A DNA stretch of 64,000 bases, taken from the NCBI GenBank assembly GCA_903929795.1, contig CAIYWC010000113.1, positions 32,719 through 96,718 on the forward strand, read 5' to 3'. This DNA comes from an uncultured Myxococcales bacterium. Its GTDB lineage: Bacteria; Myxococcota_A; UBA9042. The translations under genes were made by a program, and so were the position numbers. Positions 35,694 through 44,951 of this stretch are shown here, in pieces; the stretch's first letter is position 1, and each line of letters opens with the position of its first letter. The notes under the pieces were generated by a model. The model was not told where the DNA came from. It saw only the letters and a program-made list of their open reading frames with translations, and made no database searches.

Positions 35694-37385
35694 TCAGCGC
35701 GTGTCCTTCATCCGACGCAGGCGCCACGGGCGGACCGGATCGGCCATGCCTTTCAAGCGCATCTCTTCCATCTCGTCGGCAACCACCAGATTTTGCACAG
35801 CTTCCCAGGTCGACGGCGCCAGCACGACTTCCCCCGCCTTCGCCGCCGAGCACAGCCGCGCCGCCAGGTTCACGCCGCGACCGAACACCGTGTAGCTCAT
35901 GGTCCGCGACGAACCGACGTAGCCGGCGATCACGTGCGCGGTCGCGACGCCGATGCCGACGCCGATCTGCTCGAAGCCCGCTTCCACGCGCTCGCGGTTG
36001 AACTCGCGCACCGCCAGCTGCATCTCAGACGCCGCCTTGACCGCCAGCATTTCGTCGTCATCGGTGCCCAGCGGCGCGCCCCAGAGCGCCATCACCGCGT
36101 CGCCGATGTACTTGTCCAGCGTGCCGTCGTGGGCAAAAATGATGTTGGAAACGCGCTCGAAATACTCGTTCATCAGCGCGACCATGTCCGCCGGCGCCAG
36201 CCGCTCCGTCAGCGACGTAAAGCCGCGGATGTCCGCGAACATCACCGTCACCCGCTTGGTCGCGCCGCCTTTTTCAATCGCCAGGTCGCCCGCGACGATG
36301 CGATCCACCAGGTTCGGCGACAGCATCCGCGACAGCGAGGACCGCAGCGCCGCCTCTTCCAGAACGCGCTTTTGCAGCAGGACGTTGTCCATGGAGATTG
36401 ACGCCTGGCGCGACACCGCGACCAGCACGGCCAGATCCTTCTCCGTGTAAAGCCCTGAACTGATGAGCGAATCCACGTGCAGGATACCCAGCGTGCGGTC
36501 CTGGGTCAGCAGCGGCACGGTCATGGAGGACTTGATGCCCTGCAGCACCACCGACTGCGCGTTGCCGAACCGCGCGTCGAGACGCGCATCCGTCGACAGC
36601 ACCGCCTCGCGCTTGAGGAGGACCTGCTTGATGATGGACCGCGGGACTCGCACTTCCTTTTCATCGGGGCCAATCGGCGCGCCCGCGCGGATCCGCATCG
36701 CTGCCTGCACCAGGTTATCCGCCGGATCGCCGGGCTTTTTCTCGTCCACCAGCAGCACGACGCCGCGGTCGATCTGCAGCCATTCAAAAACCCGCTTGAG
36801 CAAGATGTCGAGCAGCGTCTCGACGTCCGATGCCGCGTGCAGGTCGCGCGAGAGCGTGTAAGCGAGCCGCAGCTTCTCGTAGTCGGCGCGCACAATCCGA
36901 TCGTCCAGGACCAGGTCGGCGCGCATGAAATCCGTCGCCAGATCGACGCGCATCGTGGCGTGGATGCTCGCCGCGCCCAGATCATCCGACGGCGTCTCGT
37001 CCGGCGAGGGCGGAAAACCCAGCGGCGGCGGCGGAATCTGCGACGGCGCGAGACCAGGCGGCGGCGGCGGTGGTGGCGGCAGCTCCTCGGGCGTGACGAA
37101 CCGCCAGCTCGTGCTGCCGATGCGGACGACGTCGCCGTTGCGCAAGGCGTGGGTGTTCTCGACCAGTCGGTCGTTGCAATACGTGCCGTTGCGGCTGTCC
37201 AGATCCGAGAGCATGTAGGCGGAAGTGCCCGGTCGCCGCTGGATGACGGCGTGCTCTTTGGACACCAAGCGATCGACGATTTGCAGCGTATTGGTCGGCT
37301 GCCGCCCGATCGTCGTGATGTCCGCCAGCAGGATCTCCTGCTCGCTGTTGCCTGTGCTCACCCGAACGAGCTTGCAGGGGCGCAT
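35694..37385 (-). CDS. FHA - GAF - class III nucleotide cyclase
   Basis: The 563-residue protein has an N-terminal FHA domain (IGRQPTNTLQIVDRLVSKEHAV, then SDLDSRNGTYCND), a poly-Pro linker of eight Pro with further Pro-rich segments, and a GAF domain (about 200-370) in which a bound ligand may regulate activity. A class III adenylate/guanylate cyclase domain follows: VTVMFADIRGFTSLTERL (metal Asp), DKYIGDAVMALWGAP, and YTVFGRGVNLAARL. FHA domains bind phosphothreonine, so it may answer to the Ser/Thr kinases common in this genome. The Lys in DKYIGD fits an adenylate cyclase. ATG 37383-37385 has GAGG seven bases upstream. Confidence 0.92.
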   Translation of the reverse strand: MRPCKLVRVSTGNSEQEILLADITTIGRQPTNTLQIVDRLVSKEHAVIQRRPGTSAYMLSDLDSRNGTYCNDRLVENTHALRNGDVVRIGSTSWRFVTPEELPPPPPPPPGLAPSQIPPPPLGFPPSPDETPSDDLGAASIHATMRVDLATDFMRADLVLDDRIVRADYEKLRLAYTLSRDLHAASDVETLLDILLKRVFEWLQIDRGVVLLVDEKKPGDPADNLVQAAMRIRAGAPIGPDEKEVRVPRSIIKQVLLKREAVLSTDARLDARFGNAQSVVLQGIKSSMTVPLLTQDRTLGILHVDSLISSGLYTEKDLAVLVAVSRQASISMDNVLLQKRVLEEAALRSSLSRMLSPNLVDRIVAGDLAIEKGGATKRVTVMFADIRGFTSLTERLAPADMVALMNEYFERVSNIIFAHDGTLDKYIGDAVMALWGAPLGTDDDEMLAVKAASEMQLAVREFNRERVEAGFEQIGVGIGVATAHVIAGYVGSSRTMSYTVFGRGVNLAARLCSAAKAGEVVLAPSTWEAVQNLVVADEMEEMRLKGMADPVRPWRLRRMKDTR

Positions 37386-37524
37386 CGTCGCCTCGCTTCG
37401 CGGCCAAATGCCTGCGCCCACCGCGCAGACCTGCCGTCGGGAGAGCGTACACCGGCCACGCGCGCCTGACCAGTAGCGCACGGCGGCGTGACATCCCCCC
37501 GAACCTGCGCCACGCTTGCCGCGC

Positions 37525-39735
37525 ATGAAGCTGCTGCAACGCCTCCATACCGACTTGCCGCTCCTGTTGCCGCCGCTGGTGGCGGCTGTGCTGCTCGCCT
37601 CGCCGACCTGGGGCGCGCTGGATTACCACGCGTCCCTGGCGCTCGCGCCGGTCGTGGGCGTGTGCGCGCTGGTGCTGGCGTTGCAGCCCCGGCCGTTGCT
37701 GCGGCGTTGGCTGCTCCTTGTGACGGCGCCGGTGGCGGTACTGCTGCTGGGCAGCGTGTTCGTGCCGAACTGCAACCGCTTGTATGGCCTGAAATTCTAC
37801 GCGCTCGGCCCCGTATGTTCGGCCTGGGTCGGCGTCGGTTGGGCGCGACTTGGCCAGCTTGTGCTCCCCGCGCACGCGCGCAAGGTCGCGTGGGCAGGCG
37901 CGCTGCTTTCGGCGCTGCCGCCGGCTTGGCACTTCCTGACGATGCCGCAGGTCTTTGCCTATCACGGCCTGGTCGGGTACATCGCCGGCGCGCTCTATGA
38001 GGACGCGGTGGCGATCCAGGCGCCGTACCTGACGTGGCGGCTGTTTGACCTGCTGCTGTGGCTGCCGGTGATTGTCCTGCCCCAGCGGCGCTGGACCTGG
38101 CCGTTGGCCGCGGCACAAGGCGCGCTGGCGCTGACGCTGTTGCTGGCGGCGGACACGCTGGGCTGGCGCATCTCCAGCATCCGCCAGACGCTGACGCGCG
38201 ACGTCACGGTCGCCGACCAGTTCGCGCTGCACCTGCCGAACACGCCGGCGATCGCCGCGAATCAGGACTTGTGGCGCAATGACGTCGCCTTTCGCTACAC
38301 CGAGCTGGCGCGCGCTTTTGGCACCCAGCCGCCGCGGCCGATTGAGCTGTATTTTTACGCGGGCGCCGGGCAAAAACAGCGGCTGATGGGCGCAAACCGC
38401 GTGGACATGGCCAAGCCGTGGCTGGGGCAAGTGCACATGGTGCTGCCGGAATTCGGCTCCACGACGCTGACCCATGAGCTGGCGCACGTTTTTGCCGCGC
38501 AGTGGGCGCGCTCGTCGCTGGGAATTCCCTTGCGTTACGGCGTGATTCCGGACGCGGTGGCGATTGAGGGTCTGGCGGTGGCCATGGAGTGGCCGATCCG
38601 CGCTAACCTGGACCCGCACCAGTGGACACGCGCGATGCGCCAAGCCAAGCTGGCGCCGCGCGTCGAGCAACTCTGGTCCCTGACTGGATTTTTGGGCCAG
38701 CAGAGCGATCGGGCGTACACGGTGGCGGGCTCGTTCCTGCGCTGGCTGGGGGAGACGCGCGGCTGGCCAGTCGTGCGGCGCGTCTACGCAGGTGAACCGC
38801 TGGAGGTCGTGACGGGCCAGCCGCTGGCGGCGCTGGCGGCGCAGTGGGCTGAATTCGTTGATGATCCGCAGCTGCATCCGCTGACGGACGACGACCTGGC
38901 GCGGGCGAGATGGCGGTTTGCCCGGCAAGGGCTGTTCGAAAAGCCGTGCGCGCTGGAGACCGGGCGGGCGTGCCAGAAGGCGGACGGGCTGGCGGCGCGG
39001 GACAAGCCGGCGCGCGCGGTGGCGGTGCGGCGCAAGTTGCTGGCGGCCATCGACAAGTGGGTGCTGCAAGACCAGGACGATCCGGAGCTGCACGTGGAGC
39101 TGGCGGACGATTTGGCGCAGGCGGGGCTGCTGGCGCAGGCGGACGCGGAGCTGGCGGCGCTGGCGGCGCGGCAAGGGCCACAGGCGCTGCACCCGTTGCT
39201 GCGGGCGGCGGTGGACGCGGCGCGCGCGGATTTGCTGTGGCGGCAAGGGCAGTTGGCGCAGGCTGAGGCGACGTGGCGGCGGCTGCTCGGCCTGCCGCTG
39301 GCGGAAGGGATGCTGCGGACGCTGGAGGTCAAGCTGCACTTCGCGCGGCTGCCACAGGCGCGCGAGGCACTGACGCAGCTCTGGCTGACCGGCGCGCAGC
39401 CGGTGCCGGGCGGCGCGGACGCGGTGCTGGAGCGGCTGGCGCAGGCTCTGCCGGCCGATCCACTGGCGCAATCCCAGTGGGCGCGGCGGCTGCTGGCGAT
39501 GGATTCGGCGCGCGGTTTGCACATCCTGAACGAGGTACTGCCGCAGCTGCTGGCGAATTCGCCCTACACGGCGCGCGAGACGGCGCGGCAAGTCCTGTGG
39601 CGGCACGCTGTGGACGCGGCAGCCAAGGACGTCCCCCTGCTGACCCGGCTGGTGGCCGAGAGCGCGGTGCCGCCGTCGCTGGTAGCGGAGTGGCGGCGGC
39701 GGGAACAGCGGCTGACGGAGATTCGGGCGAACTAG
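37525..39735 (+). CDS. Multi-pass membrane protein with HEXXH zinc-peptidase motif
   Basis: The 736-residue protein has six or so hydrophobic helices in the first 240 residues. A peptidase-like domain follows with THELAH (His317, Glu318, His321) and a third likely ligand Glu348 in IEGLAVAMEW, spaced like a gluzincin. The region after about residue 430 is Ala/Leu-rich helical repeat (TPR-like), with QWAEFVDD and Arg-rich segments. It may be an inner-membrane metalloprotease with its active site outside or inside the membrane face. The ATG at 37525 is chosen over an in-frame TTG nine bases before; the ribosome site is poor. The class is not identified. Confidence 0.65.
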   Translation: MKLLQRLHTDLPLLLPPLVAAVLLASPTWGALDYHASLALAPVVGVCALVLALQPRPLLRRWLLLVTAPVAVLLLGSVFVPNCNRLYGLKFYALGPVCSAWVGVGWARLGQLVLPAHARKVAWAGALLSALPPAWHFLTMPQVFAYHGLVGYIAGALYEDAVAIQAPYLTWRLFDLLLWLPVIVLPQRRWTWPLAAAQGALALTLLLAADTLGWRISSIRQTLTRDVTVADQFALHLPNTPAIAANQDLWRNDVAFRYTELARAFGTQPPRPIELYFYAGAGQKQRLMGANRVDMAKPWLGQVHMVLPEFGSTTLTHELAHVFAAQWARSSLGIPLRYGVIPDAVAIEGLAVAMEWPIRANLDPHQWTRAMRQAKLAPRVEQLWSLTGFLGQQSDRAYTVAGSFLRWLGETRGWPVVRRVYAGEPLEVVTGQPLAALAAQWAEFVDDPQLHPLTDDDLARARWRFARQGLFEKPCALETGRACQKADGLAARDKPARAVAVRRKLLAAIDKWVLQDQDDPELHVELADDLAQAGLLAQADAELAALAARQGPQALHPLLRAAVDAARADLLWRQGQLAQAEATWRRLLGLPLAEGMLRTLEVKLHFARLPQAREALTQLWLTGAQPVPGGADAVLERLAQALPADPLAQSQWARRLLAMDSARGLHILNEVLPQLLANSPYTARETARQVLWRHAVDAAAKDVPLLTRLVAESAVPPSLVAEWRRREQRLTEIRAN

Positions 39736-39744
39736 GCCAAATTG

Positions 39745-40455
39745 CTAATCAAAATCTGGCAAATGGCTGAACAGCGGCGCCAGCGCCCGACCCAGCTGAC
39801 CACCGAGATCGCCCGCCGCCAGCGCGAAAAACATCGACAGCACCGGCATGCCCGCGGGCTCCCCATGCTGCGCTTGCCAGTCCGCCAGCGCGGCGTCGTC
39901 GGCGAGGAAAACGCCGGCGGCCATGACTTCGGTCGGCTTTTGCCCCGGCTGCCACGCCGGCAGGAACAGCGCCACACCGTCCGGCTCGCGACTGTGGATG
40001 CCCTCTTCATCAGCCATCAAGCGAAGTTGCACATCCGGCGCCTGCGCGCAGTGGCCGCGGATCGCGCCTGCGTGCGCCAGCGCGATCGGCGCCGCCAGAG
40101 CCGCCAGCGGCCCCAGGAGATCCACCGCGTGCTTGTGGTCCAGCGTCAGCGTCAGGCCGGTCTTGCGCGTCGAAAAAAGGCAACCAATTGACATTACGCG
40201 ATTTTCAGAGATCTCCAGCAGCCCCGATGCCCGCAGACACGGCAGCTCCGCGCGCAGCAAGTCCGGCGCGATGTCCAGCGTGTGACTCGTTGTTTCAAGG
40301 AGGGAATCAAGCGACGGCAGCCAACCGCGGCCGAGCAATCCAGACGTGGCAGTGCTGAGCAGTCCGCGCGCCGCCGGAGAAGCAGCGGCGGCAACGCGGC
40401 AGAGGTGCCCGAGGACTTCAAGCCCGGGAGGCACCGCTGCGGGTTCGGCAGACAT
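39745..40455 (-). CDS. MerB-like fold protein lacking catalytic cysteines (tentative)
   Basis: The 236-residue protein has an N-terminal helical region like a winged helix and a C-terminal part that follows the organomercurial lyase layout: a DHKHAVD segment where MerB has WCALD, IRGHCAQAP where MerB has SSHC, VALFLP, and a VFLADDAALADWQAQHG element. The first catalytic Cys is His here and the second is missing, so mercury-carbon cleavage is unlikely. It may be a sensor, a regulator or another MerB-superfamily enzyme. It lies downstream of rpsT with 79 bp between. Alignment was made by eye. Confidence 0.45.
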   Translation of the reverse strand: MSAEPAAVPPGLEVLGHLCRVAAAASPAARGLLSTATSGLLGRGWLPSLDSLLETTSHTLDIAPDLLRAELPCLRASGLLEISENRVMSIGCLFSTRKTGLTLTLDHKHAVDLLGPLAALAAPIALAHAGAIRGHCAQAPDVQLRLMADEEGIHSREPDGVALFLPAWQPGQKPTEVMAAGVFLADDAALADWQAQHGEPAGMPVLSMFFALAAGDLGGQLGRALAPLFSHLPDFD

Positions 40456-40534
40456 GGCGAAATTCCTCGATCACCCGACGACGCTGGCCCGCGAATGGCT
40501 GGGGCGGCGCGCCGGTCGCGGGAAAGATCCAGCC

Positions 40535-40789
40535 CTACTTGGCGGCGTGCAACGCCTTGGCGAGACGACCGATTTTGCGGGCGGCGCGCTTCTTGGGGAT
40601 GATGCCCTTGGCGGCGCTGCCGGCCAGCTGGGAAGCGGTGGCGGAGAACAGCTCAGCGCCCTTGCCTTCGCCGATGGCGACGGTCAGCTTCTTGATGGCG
40701 GTGCGATTGCTCGCACGGCCCGCGCGGTTGCGCTCGCGGCGCTTGATGTTTTGCTTGGCGCGCTTTTCAGCGGACGGATGATTGGCCAC
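40535..40789 (-). CDS. rpsT: 30S ribosomal protein S20
   Basis: The 84-residue product has the S20 hallmarks: ANHPSAEKRAKQNIKRRERNR at the start, highly basic and helical, ending GIIPKKRAARKIGRLAKAL. S20 binds 16S rRNA early in small-subunit assembly. GTG 40787-40789 is preferred because it gives the standard ANH(x)SAEKR start and has GAGGA just upstream; an in-frame GTG at 40802-40804 would add five residues. Confidence 0.95.
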   Translation of the reverse strand: MANHPSAEKRAKQNIKRRERNRAGRASNRTAIKKLTVAIGEGKGAELFSATASQLAGSAAKGIIPKKRAARKIGRLAKALHAAK

Positions 40790-40907
40790 AGGTTCCTCGC
40801 TCACATAAGGCGGTCAATTCACTGGAGAATTCACCGATTTGTTCTGCCCACGCAGGCACCAAAGCGCATGCACGGGGCCGAAAACTTAGCGTGTTTTGCC
40901 GCAGGCG

Positions 40908-41516
40908 TCAAGGTGAACCGGCATCGGCCGCGCCCAGCGTCGGCACGTCGTCGCCGCCATAGGCGTCGTCCGTTGGGGTCGGCGCGGCGGAAACTGCGCA
41001 CGCGGCGTCGCTGCACGCCAGCGTCTGGCCGGAAAGTGCCGGGCAGGCGGGGTCGCCCGCGCAGGCAAACGTCGCGCATTGCCCGCTCGCGCAAACGCCT
41101 GACCCGCATGCGGGCGCGCTCGCACCGGTACACGCGTCCGCGAGGTCGGCGACGATGTCGATCGCTGAGTCCACGCTGCTTTGGCGGCCCGCGTCATCAG
41201 TCACGACCAGCCGCAGTGCGTAGTGCCCCGCGCCGTTGAAGGTCCAGGAGAGCGTCGGCAGGGCCTGGTCCACTGCAGGAAATGTCGCGATTTCGAAACG
41301 AAATCCCGTGACGCGCGCGCCAGCCGCTCCCGGATCATCTGCCGGCGCCTGAGCTACGGCTGTCGTGCTCGCGTCAAAAACGACCGGCTCGCCGACCCGC
41401 GCGGCCGACGGGTGCCAAAAACCGGCGATCGGCGGCGGCAAGGTCGGCGTCGCTGCCTTGGAGCAGCTGCAGGCCAGCACGACCAGCACGACGGGATGCC
41501 ACAGGTTCTGTTTCAC
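40908..41516 (-). CDS. Lipoprotein with PKD-like domain and Cys-rich tail
   Basis: The 202-residue protein has a lipoprotein signal (LVVLACSC), then a PKD-type beta domain (AARVGEPVVFDAS early, then LSWTFNGAGHYALRLVVTDDAG). The last 60 residues are Cys-rich and acidic. A surface-binding or structural role is likely. GTG 41514-41516 is preferred for its GGAG upstream; an ATG at 41544-41546 would add ten basic residues before the signal. It precedes rpsT with a 118-bp gap. Confidence 0.7.
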   Translation of the reverse strand: MKQNLWHPVVLVVLACSCSKAATPTLPPPIAGFWHPSAARVGEPVVFDASTTAVAQAPADDPGAAGARVTGFRFEIATFPAVDQALPTLSWTFNGAGHYALRLVVTDDAGRQSSVDSAIDIVADLADACTGASAPACGSGVCASGQCATFACAGDPACPALSGQTLACSDAACAVSAAPTPTDDAYGGDDVPTLGAADAGSP

Positions 41517-41573
41517 GCGACTCCGATGCCGCCAGCGCGGCCGCAACCAGTCTGTGCGGCGAGCGCGGCCGTG

Positions 41574-42929
41574 TCAAACCACGTGGCCGACCAGATCGTG
41601 CTCGTGCGCCTGGGTGATTTGCACGCGGCGAATCTGGCCGCGGCCCACGTCGCGCGGCGCGTCGTTGATGTACACCACGCCGTCGATCTCCGGCGCCTGA
41701 CCCGCCGTTCGGCCTTGCAGCAGCAGGTCCGTCTCGTCGCTCAGGCCCTCGATCAGCACGTCCAGCTCCTGACCGACCATCGCCTTCAAAAGCTGTTTGG
41801 AAATACCCGCTTGCAGCTTCATCAGCTTGCTGACTCGCGACTTCTTCACCGCCGTCGGCACCTGGTTCTCCAACCGCGCGCTCAAGGTGCCTTCTTCGCG
41901 GCTGTAGGCGAAGCAGCCCGCGCGGTGAAACCGCTGTTCCTTCACGAAATCAAGCAGTTGCTGAAAATCCGCTTCGCCTTCGCCGGGATGGCCGACCAGG
42001 AACGTCGTCCGCAGGGTCAGCCCCGGAATCCGCCGCCGCATGTTGTCCAGCAGCGCCTCGACCTGCGCCCGCGAAGTCTTGCGCTTCATCGCCGTCAGCA
42101 CGCGATCGCTGGCGTGCTGCAGCGGCATGTCCAGATATTTCACGCAGTTTTCGGTCTGGCCAATCGCGTCCAGCAGCGCGTCCGAGACGTTGTGCGGATA
42201 CGCGTACATCAGCCGCACCCAGCGCAGGCCGTCCACCTGGCCCAGCGCGCGGACAAGTTGAGTCAGCGCCTCAGGATTTTGCGTGTCCTCGCCGTAATGC
42301 GTCAGGTCCTGTGCCACGAGGTTGATCTCGACCACGCCGCGTTCCACCAATTGGCGCGCTTCCGCCACGCAGTCGGCCACCGTGCGCGATCGCTGCACGC
42401 CGCGCAGCTTGGGGATAATGCAAAAACTGCACGCCTGATCGCAGCCTTCCGCGATCTTCAGGTAGGTCGAAAAGCTCTCGGGCGCGATCCAGCGCGGCTC
42501 CAGGTGGTCGGCGATGTACTCCGGCCGCGGCTTGCGCACCGTTTGCGGCACCGCGATCCCGCTCTCAAGCCCGAGTCGCAGCGCCAGGTGATCGTACTCG
42601 CCGGTGCCCAAAAACACATCCACTTCAGGCAGTTCCGCCGCAAGCTCCTCGGCGTGCCGCTGCGCCAGACAGCCCGCCACGACCAGCCGCGTGCCCGGCC
42701 GCAGCGCTTTGACTTCGGCCAGATCGAGGATCGCGCCGACGCTCTCTTTTTTGGAATCTTCAATAAACGCACAGGTATTGACGATCAGCAGATCGGCCTC
42801 GCTGGCCTCGCCGGTCAGCTGATAGCCGGCCGCTGCCGCTTGGCCCAGCATGATCTCGCTGTCCACCCGGTTCTTGGGACAGCCGAGCGACACCATGTGC
42901 ACGCGTTTTTGCAAATCTTGAGTTGTCAC
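41574..42929 (-). CDS. rimO: Ribosomal protein S12 methylthiotransferase
   Basis: The 451-residue protein has the methylthiotransferase layout: N-terminal UPF0004 domain with three cluster Cys (SLGCPKNRVDSE, NTCAFIEDSKKES, VAGCLAQR), radical SAM CDQACSFC, and a C-terminal TRAM-like domain. LGCPKNRVDSE separates RimO from MiaB (which has GCQMN). RimO adds a methylthio group to an Asp of ribosomal protein S12. GTG 42927-42929 is the start and lies six bases after the M1 peptidase stop, so the two genes are co-transcribed. Confidence 0.96.
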   Translation of the reverse strand: MTTQDLQKRVHMVSLGCPKNRVDSEIMLGQAAAAGYQLTGEASEADLLIVNTCAFIEDSKKESVGAILDLAEVKALRPGTRLVVAGCLAQRHAEELAAELPEVDVFLGTGEYDHLALRLGLESGIAVPQTVRKPRPEYIADHLEPRWIAPESFSTYLKIAEGCDQACSFCIIPKLRGVQRSRTVADCVAEARQLVERGVVEINLVAQDLTHYGEDTQNPEALTQLVRALGQVDGLRWVRLMYAYPHNVSDALLDAIGQTENCVKYLDMPLQHASDRVLTAMKRKTSRAQVEALLDNMRRRIPGLTLRTTFLVGHPGEGEADFQQLLDFVKEQRFHRAGCFAYSREEGTLSARLENQVPTAVKKSRVSKLMKLQAGISKQLLKAMVGQELDVLIEGLSDETDLLLQGRTAGQAPEIDGVVYINDAPRDVGRGQIRRVQITQAHEHDLVGHVV

Positions 42930-42935
42930 GGGGAC

Positions 42936-44951
42936 CTAGAATTCCTCGGCTTCGGTGCCAAACCAGTCGTTGAGCGCATCGGCGTCGGCGCCGTTGACCA
43001 GCCCGTCCACGGTCAGATCGTAAAGCTCGTTCCACGCCGTGTCCGGAAAAAAGAAGCTTTTGCCGCTGCCATAGGTATGTACGACGCCGCGGCCCTGGCG
43101 GTAGGCCATGTCGATCAGGTCCGAACCGTCGACAAGCCCGCTCAGGTTCACGTCGCCCGGCGTGCCGACCACGAACTTGCGCAGCAGCTGGCGCTGCCAA
43201 TCGCACTTGACGCGCAAGGGCGCGGACGGCACCGGGAATTCCTGAATCTGCGGCGTATCGGCGACCGCGGACACGGCCATCGCGAGGTCGATGGGCGGGT
43301 CGCCGATCGTCTCAATGTGGATCGGCAGGTGAAACCGGTACGGCTTGATCTTCGGATCGCTGGGCTGCACGACGCGCACCCGCACCGTCCACGACCCATC
43401 CGCTTGGTGGATCGCGCGCGCGGACACCTGCGCGTGGATCAGCCCCACGCGGCTGAACCACTGCGTGAAAAACCACGTCAAGTCCTGGCCATATGCCGCT
43501 TCAACAACTGCCCGTAGCTGCGCCAACGTCGCGTAATCACGGCCGTATTTCACGGTGTAGTCGCCCAGCGCCTGGGTCATCACCGCGTCGCCGACCTCGC
43601 GCCGCAGCATGTCCAGCACGACCGAGCCCTTGTGGTAGATGATGTCCACGTATTTCGCCGCGGAATAGACCGCCGCCGAGTTAACCGGCTTGTCGTCGGT
43701 GATCGCCACGGTGTATGCGAAGCTCAGGTTATTGGTCAGGATTTGCCCGCGATTGGCGAGCGCGTTCTCCGTGTACCAGCAGCTGGAAAACTCGGCCATG
43801 GACTCCGACAGGCAGACGTCCGCCGTGCCCTGCGGCGCGACGAAGTTGCCCCACCACTGGTGAGCAATCTCGTGTGAAAGCAAGGAGTTGGTCTCTTCCC
43901 AGCCTTGATTGTCCGGCGCGCCGCCAAACACGCTCTCGATCGCGAAGACGCCCATCAGGAACGACTCGCCGCCGCCGAAATCCGGCGACAGCTGAATCAT
44001 GTTCAGGTCCGTCCATGGAAATTGCGCCAGATGCGCACCGTAGAACGCCAGGACATCGCTGACGAATTTCGCCATGGTGCTGGCATTGCCGCTGTAGTCG
44101 TTCGTCGTGAAGATGCGGATGGGCTGGTTCTGCTGGCTCGCGCCCTGGAACATCTGGTACGCGGCGACGGCAAAAGCGTCATTGTGTTCGCTGCGTTCCG
44201 GCTGCTCAAAGTGCCAGAGCTTGCGGCCGTCCGGCAGCGTCTCGACGCCTTTGGGCAGCCCAGTTGCCGCCGCTACGTCGGTAGCCGCCGTCTTGATGTG
44301 CAGCGCGCAGGTGAACGGCGTGTGCGCGTTGTTGTACGGCGTCGCGCCGACCGAACCGGCCATCCAGCGGTACGTACCCGCCGTGTTGCACTGCAAAAAG
44401 CCCTGAAACCCTTGGCCGCACGCAAGCTTGACCACGCGATGCAGCTGGAGCACAAAATCGCTGTCCGCGGTCGGCACGCTCGGCAACGACACGGTGTACG
44501 ACGAATTGGCGCTCCCGAGCGGGCCCACCGACGTCGCCAGCGGCACACCGGCGTCGGTCGCCACAGTCCACGACTCCCCCACGTCGCCGTAGAACACCAG
44601 CGACGTCACGCCCGCGTCGGTCACGTGCACCGTCAGCAGCGAATCGGTGGTCACCTGGCTGTCCGTCGCGTCCAGATCCACCGTGATGTCCTGGTGCATC
44701 ACCGTCCACGCCGTGGCACCCAGGTTGGCAAAATCGGCTGCGGCAAGCGCTGCTGCGGCGTCGGTCAGGCCCGGCAGCGGTCGGTGCGCCTGGGCCGCCT
44801 CGCGGTCCTGCCACGCGCGCCGGTGGGCAAACGGCGTGCCCGGCAAGGTCGGCATGTCCGCGCCGTCCAGGAACGCCGGCACGCCGGGTTGGGCCAGCGC
44901 CGGCAGGTTCAGGAAAATGCTAGCGAAAATAAGAAGTTGCATCCTGTTCAC
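42936..44951 (-). CDS. M1-family aminopeptidase with C-terminal dockerin-like repeats
   Basis: The 671-residue protein has a signal peptide (MQLLIFASIFLNLPALAQ after the first few residues), an M1 peptidase body with HEIAHQWW (His360, Glu361, His364) and Glu383 in LSESMAEF, 18 residues on. The substrate loop, usually GAMEN, reads GGGES. The end (599-671) has two loops of the dockerin type: DVNLSGLVDGSD (600-611) and DLTVDGLVNGAD (645-656), each with Asp/Asn/Ser at positions 1, 3, 5 and 12 as in calcium-binding dockerin repeats. The GTG start (44949-44951) overlaps the TGA of the cohesin-like gene upstream and has GGAGG six bases ahead. It is exported and may dock on the cohesin-like lipoprotein. 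Confidence 0.85.
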   Translation of the reverse strand: MNRMQLLIFASIFLNLPALAQPGVPAFLDGADMPTLPGTPFAHRRAWQDREAAQAHRPLPGLTDAAAALAAADFANLGATAWTVMHQDITVDLDATDSQVTTDSLLTVHVTDAGVTSLVFYGDVGESWTVATDAGVPLATSVGPLGSANSSYTVSLPSVPTADSDFVLQLHRVVKLACGQGFQGFLQCNTAGTYRWMAGSVGATPYNNAHTPFTCALHIKTAATDVAAATGLPKGVETLPDGRKLWHFEQPERSEHNDAFAVAAYQMFQGASQQNQPIRIFTTNDYSGNASTMAKFVSDVLAFYGAHLAQFPWTDLNMIQLSPDFGGGESFLMGVFAIESVFGGAPDNQGWEETNSLLSHEIAHQWWGNFVAPQGTADVCLSESMAEFSSCWYTENALANRGQILTNNLSFAYTVAITDDKPVNSAAVYSAAKYVDIIYHKGSVVLDMLRREVGDAVMTQALGDYTVKYGRDYATLAQLRAVVEAAYGQDLTWFFTQWFSRVGLIHAQVSARAIHQADGSWTVRVRVVQPSDPKIKPYRFHLPIHIETIGDPPIDLAMAVSAVADTPQIQEFPVPSAPLRVKCDWQRQLLRKFVVGTPGDVNLSGLVDGSDLIDMAYRQGRGVVHTYGSGKSFFFPDTAWNELYDLTVDGLVNGADADALNDWFGTEAEEF

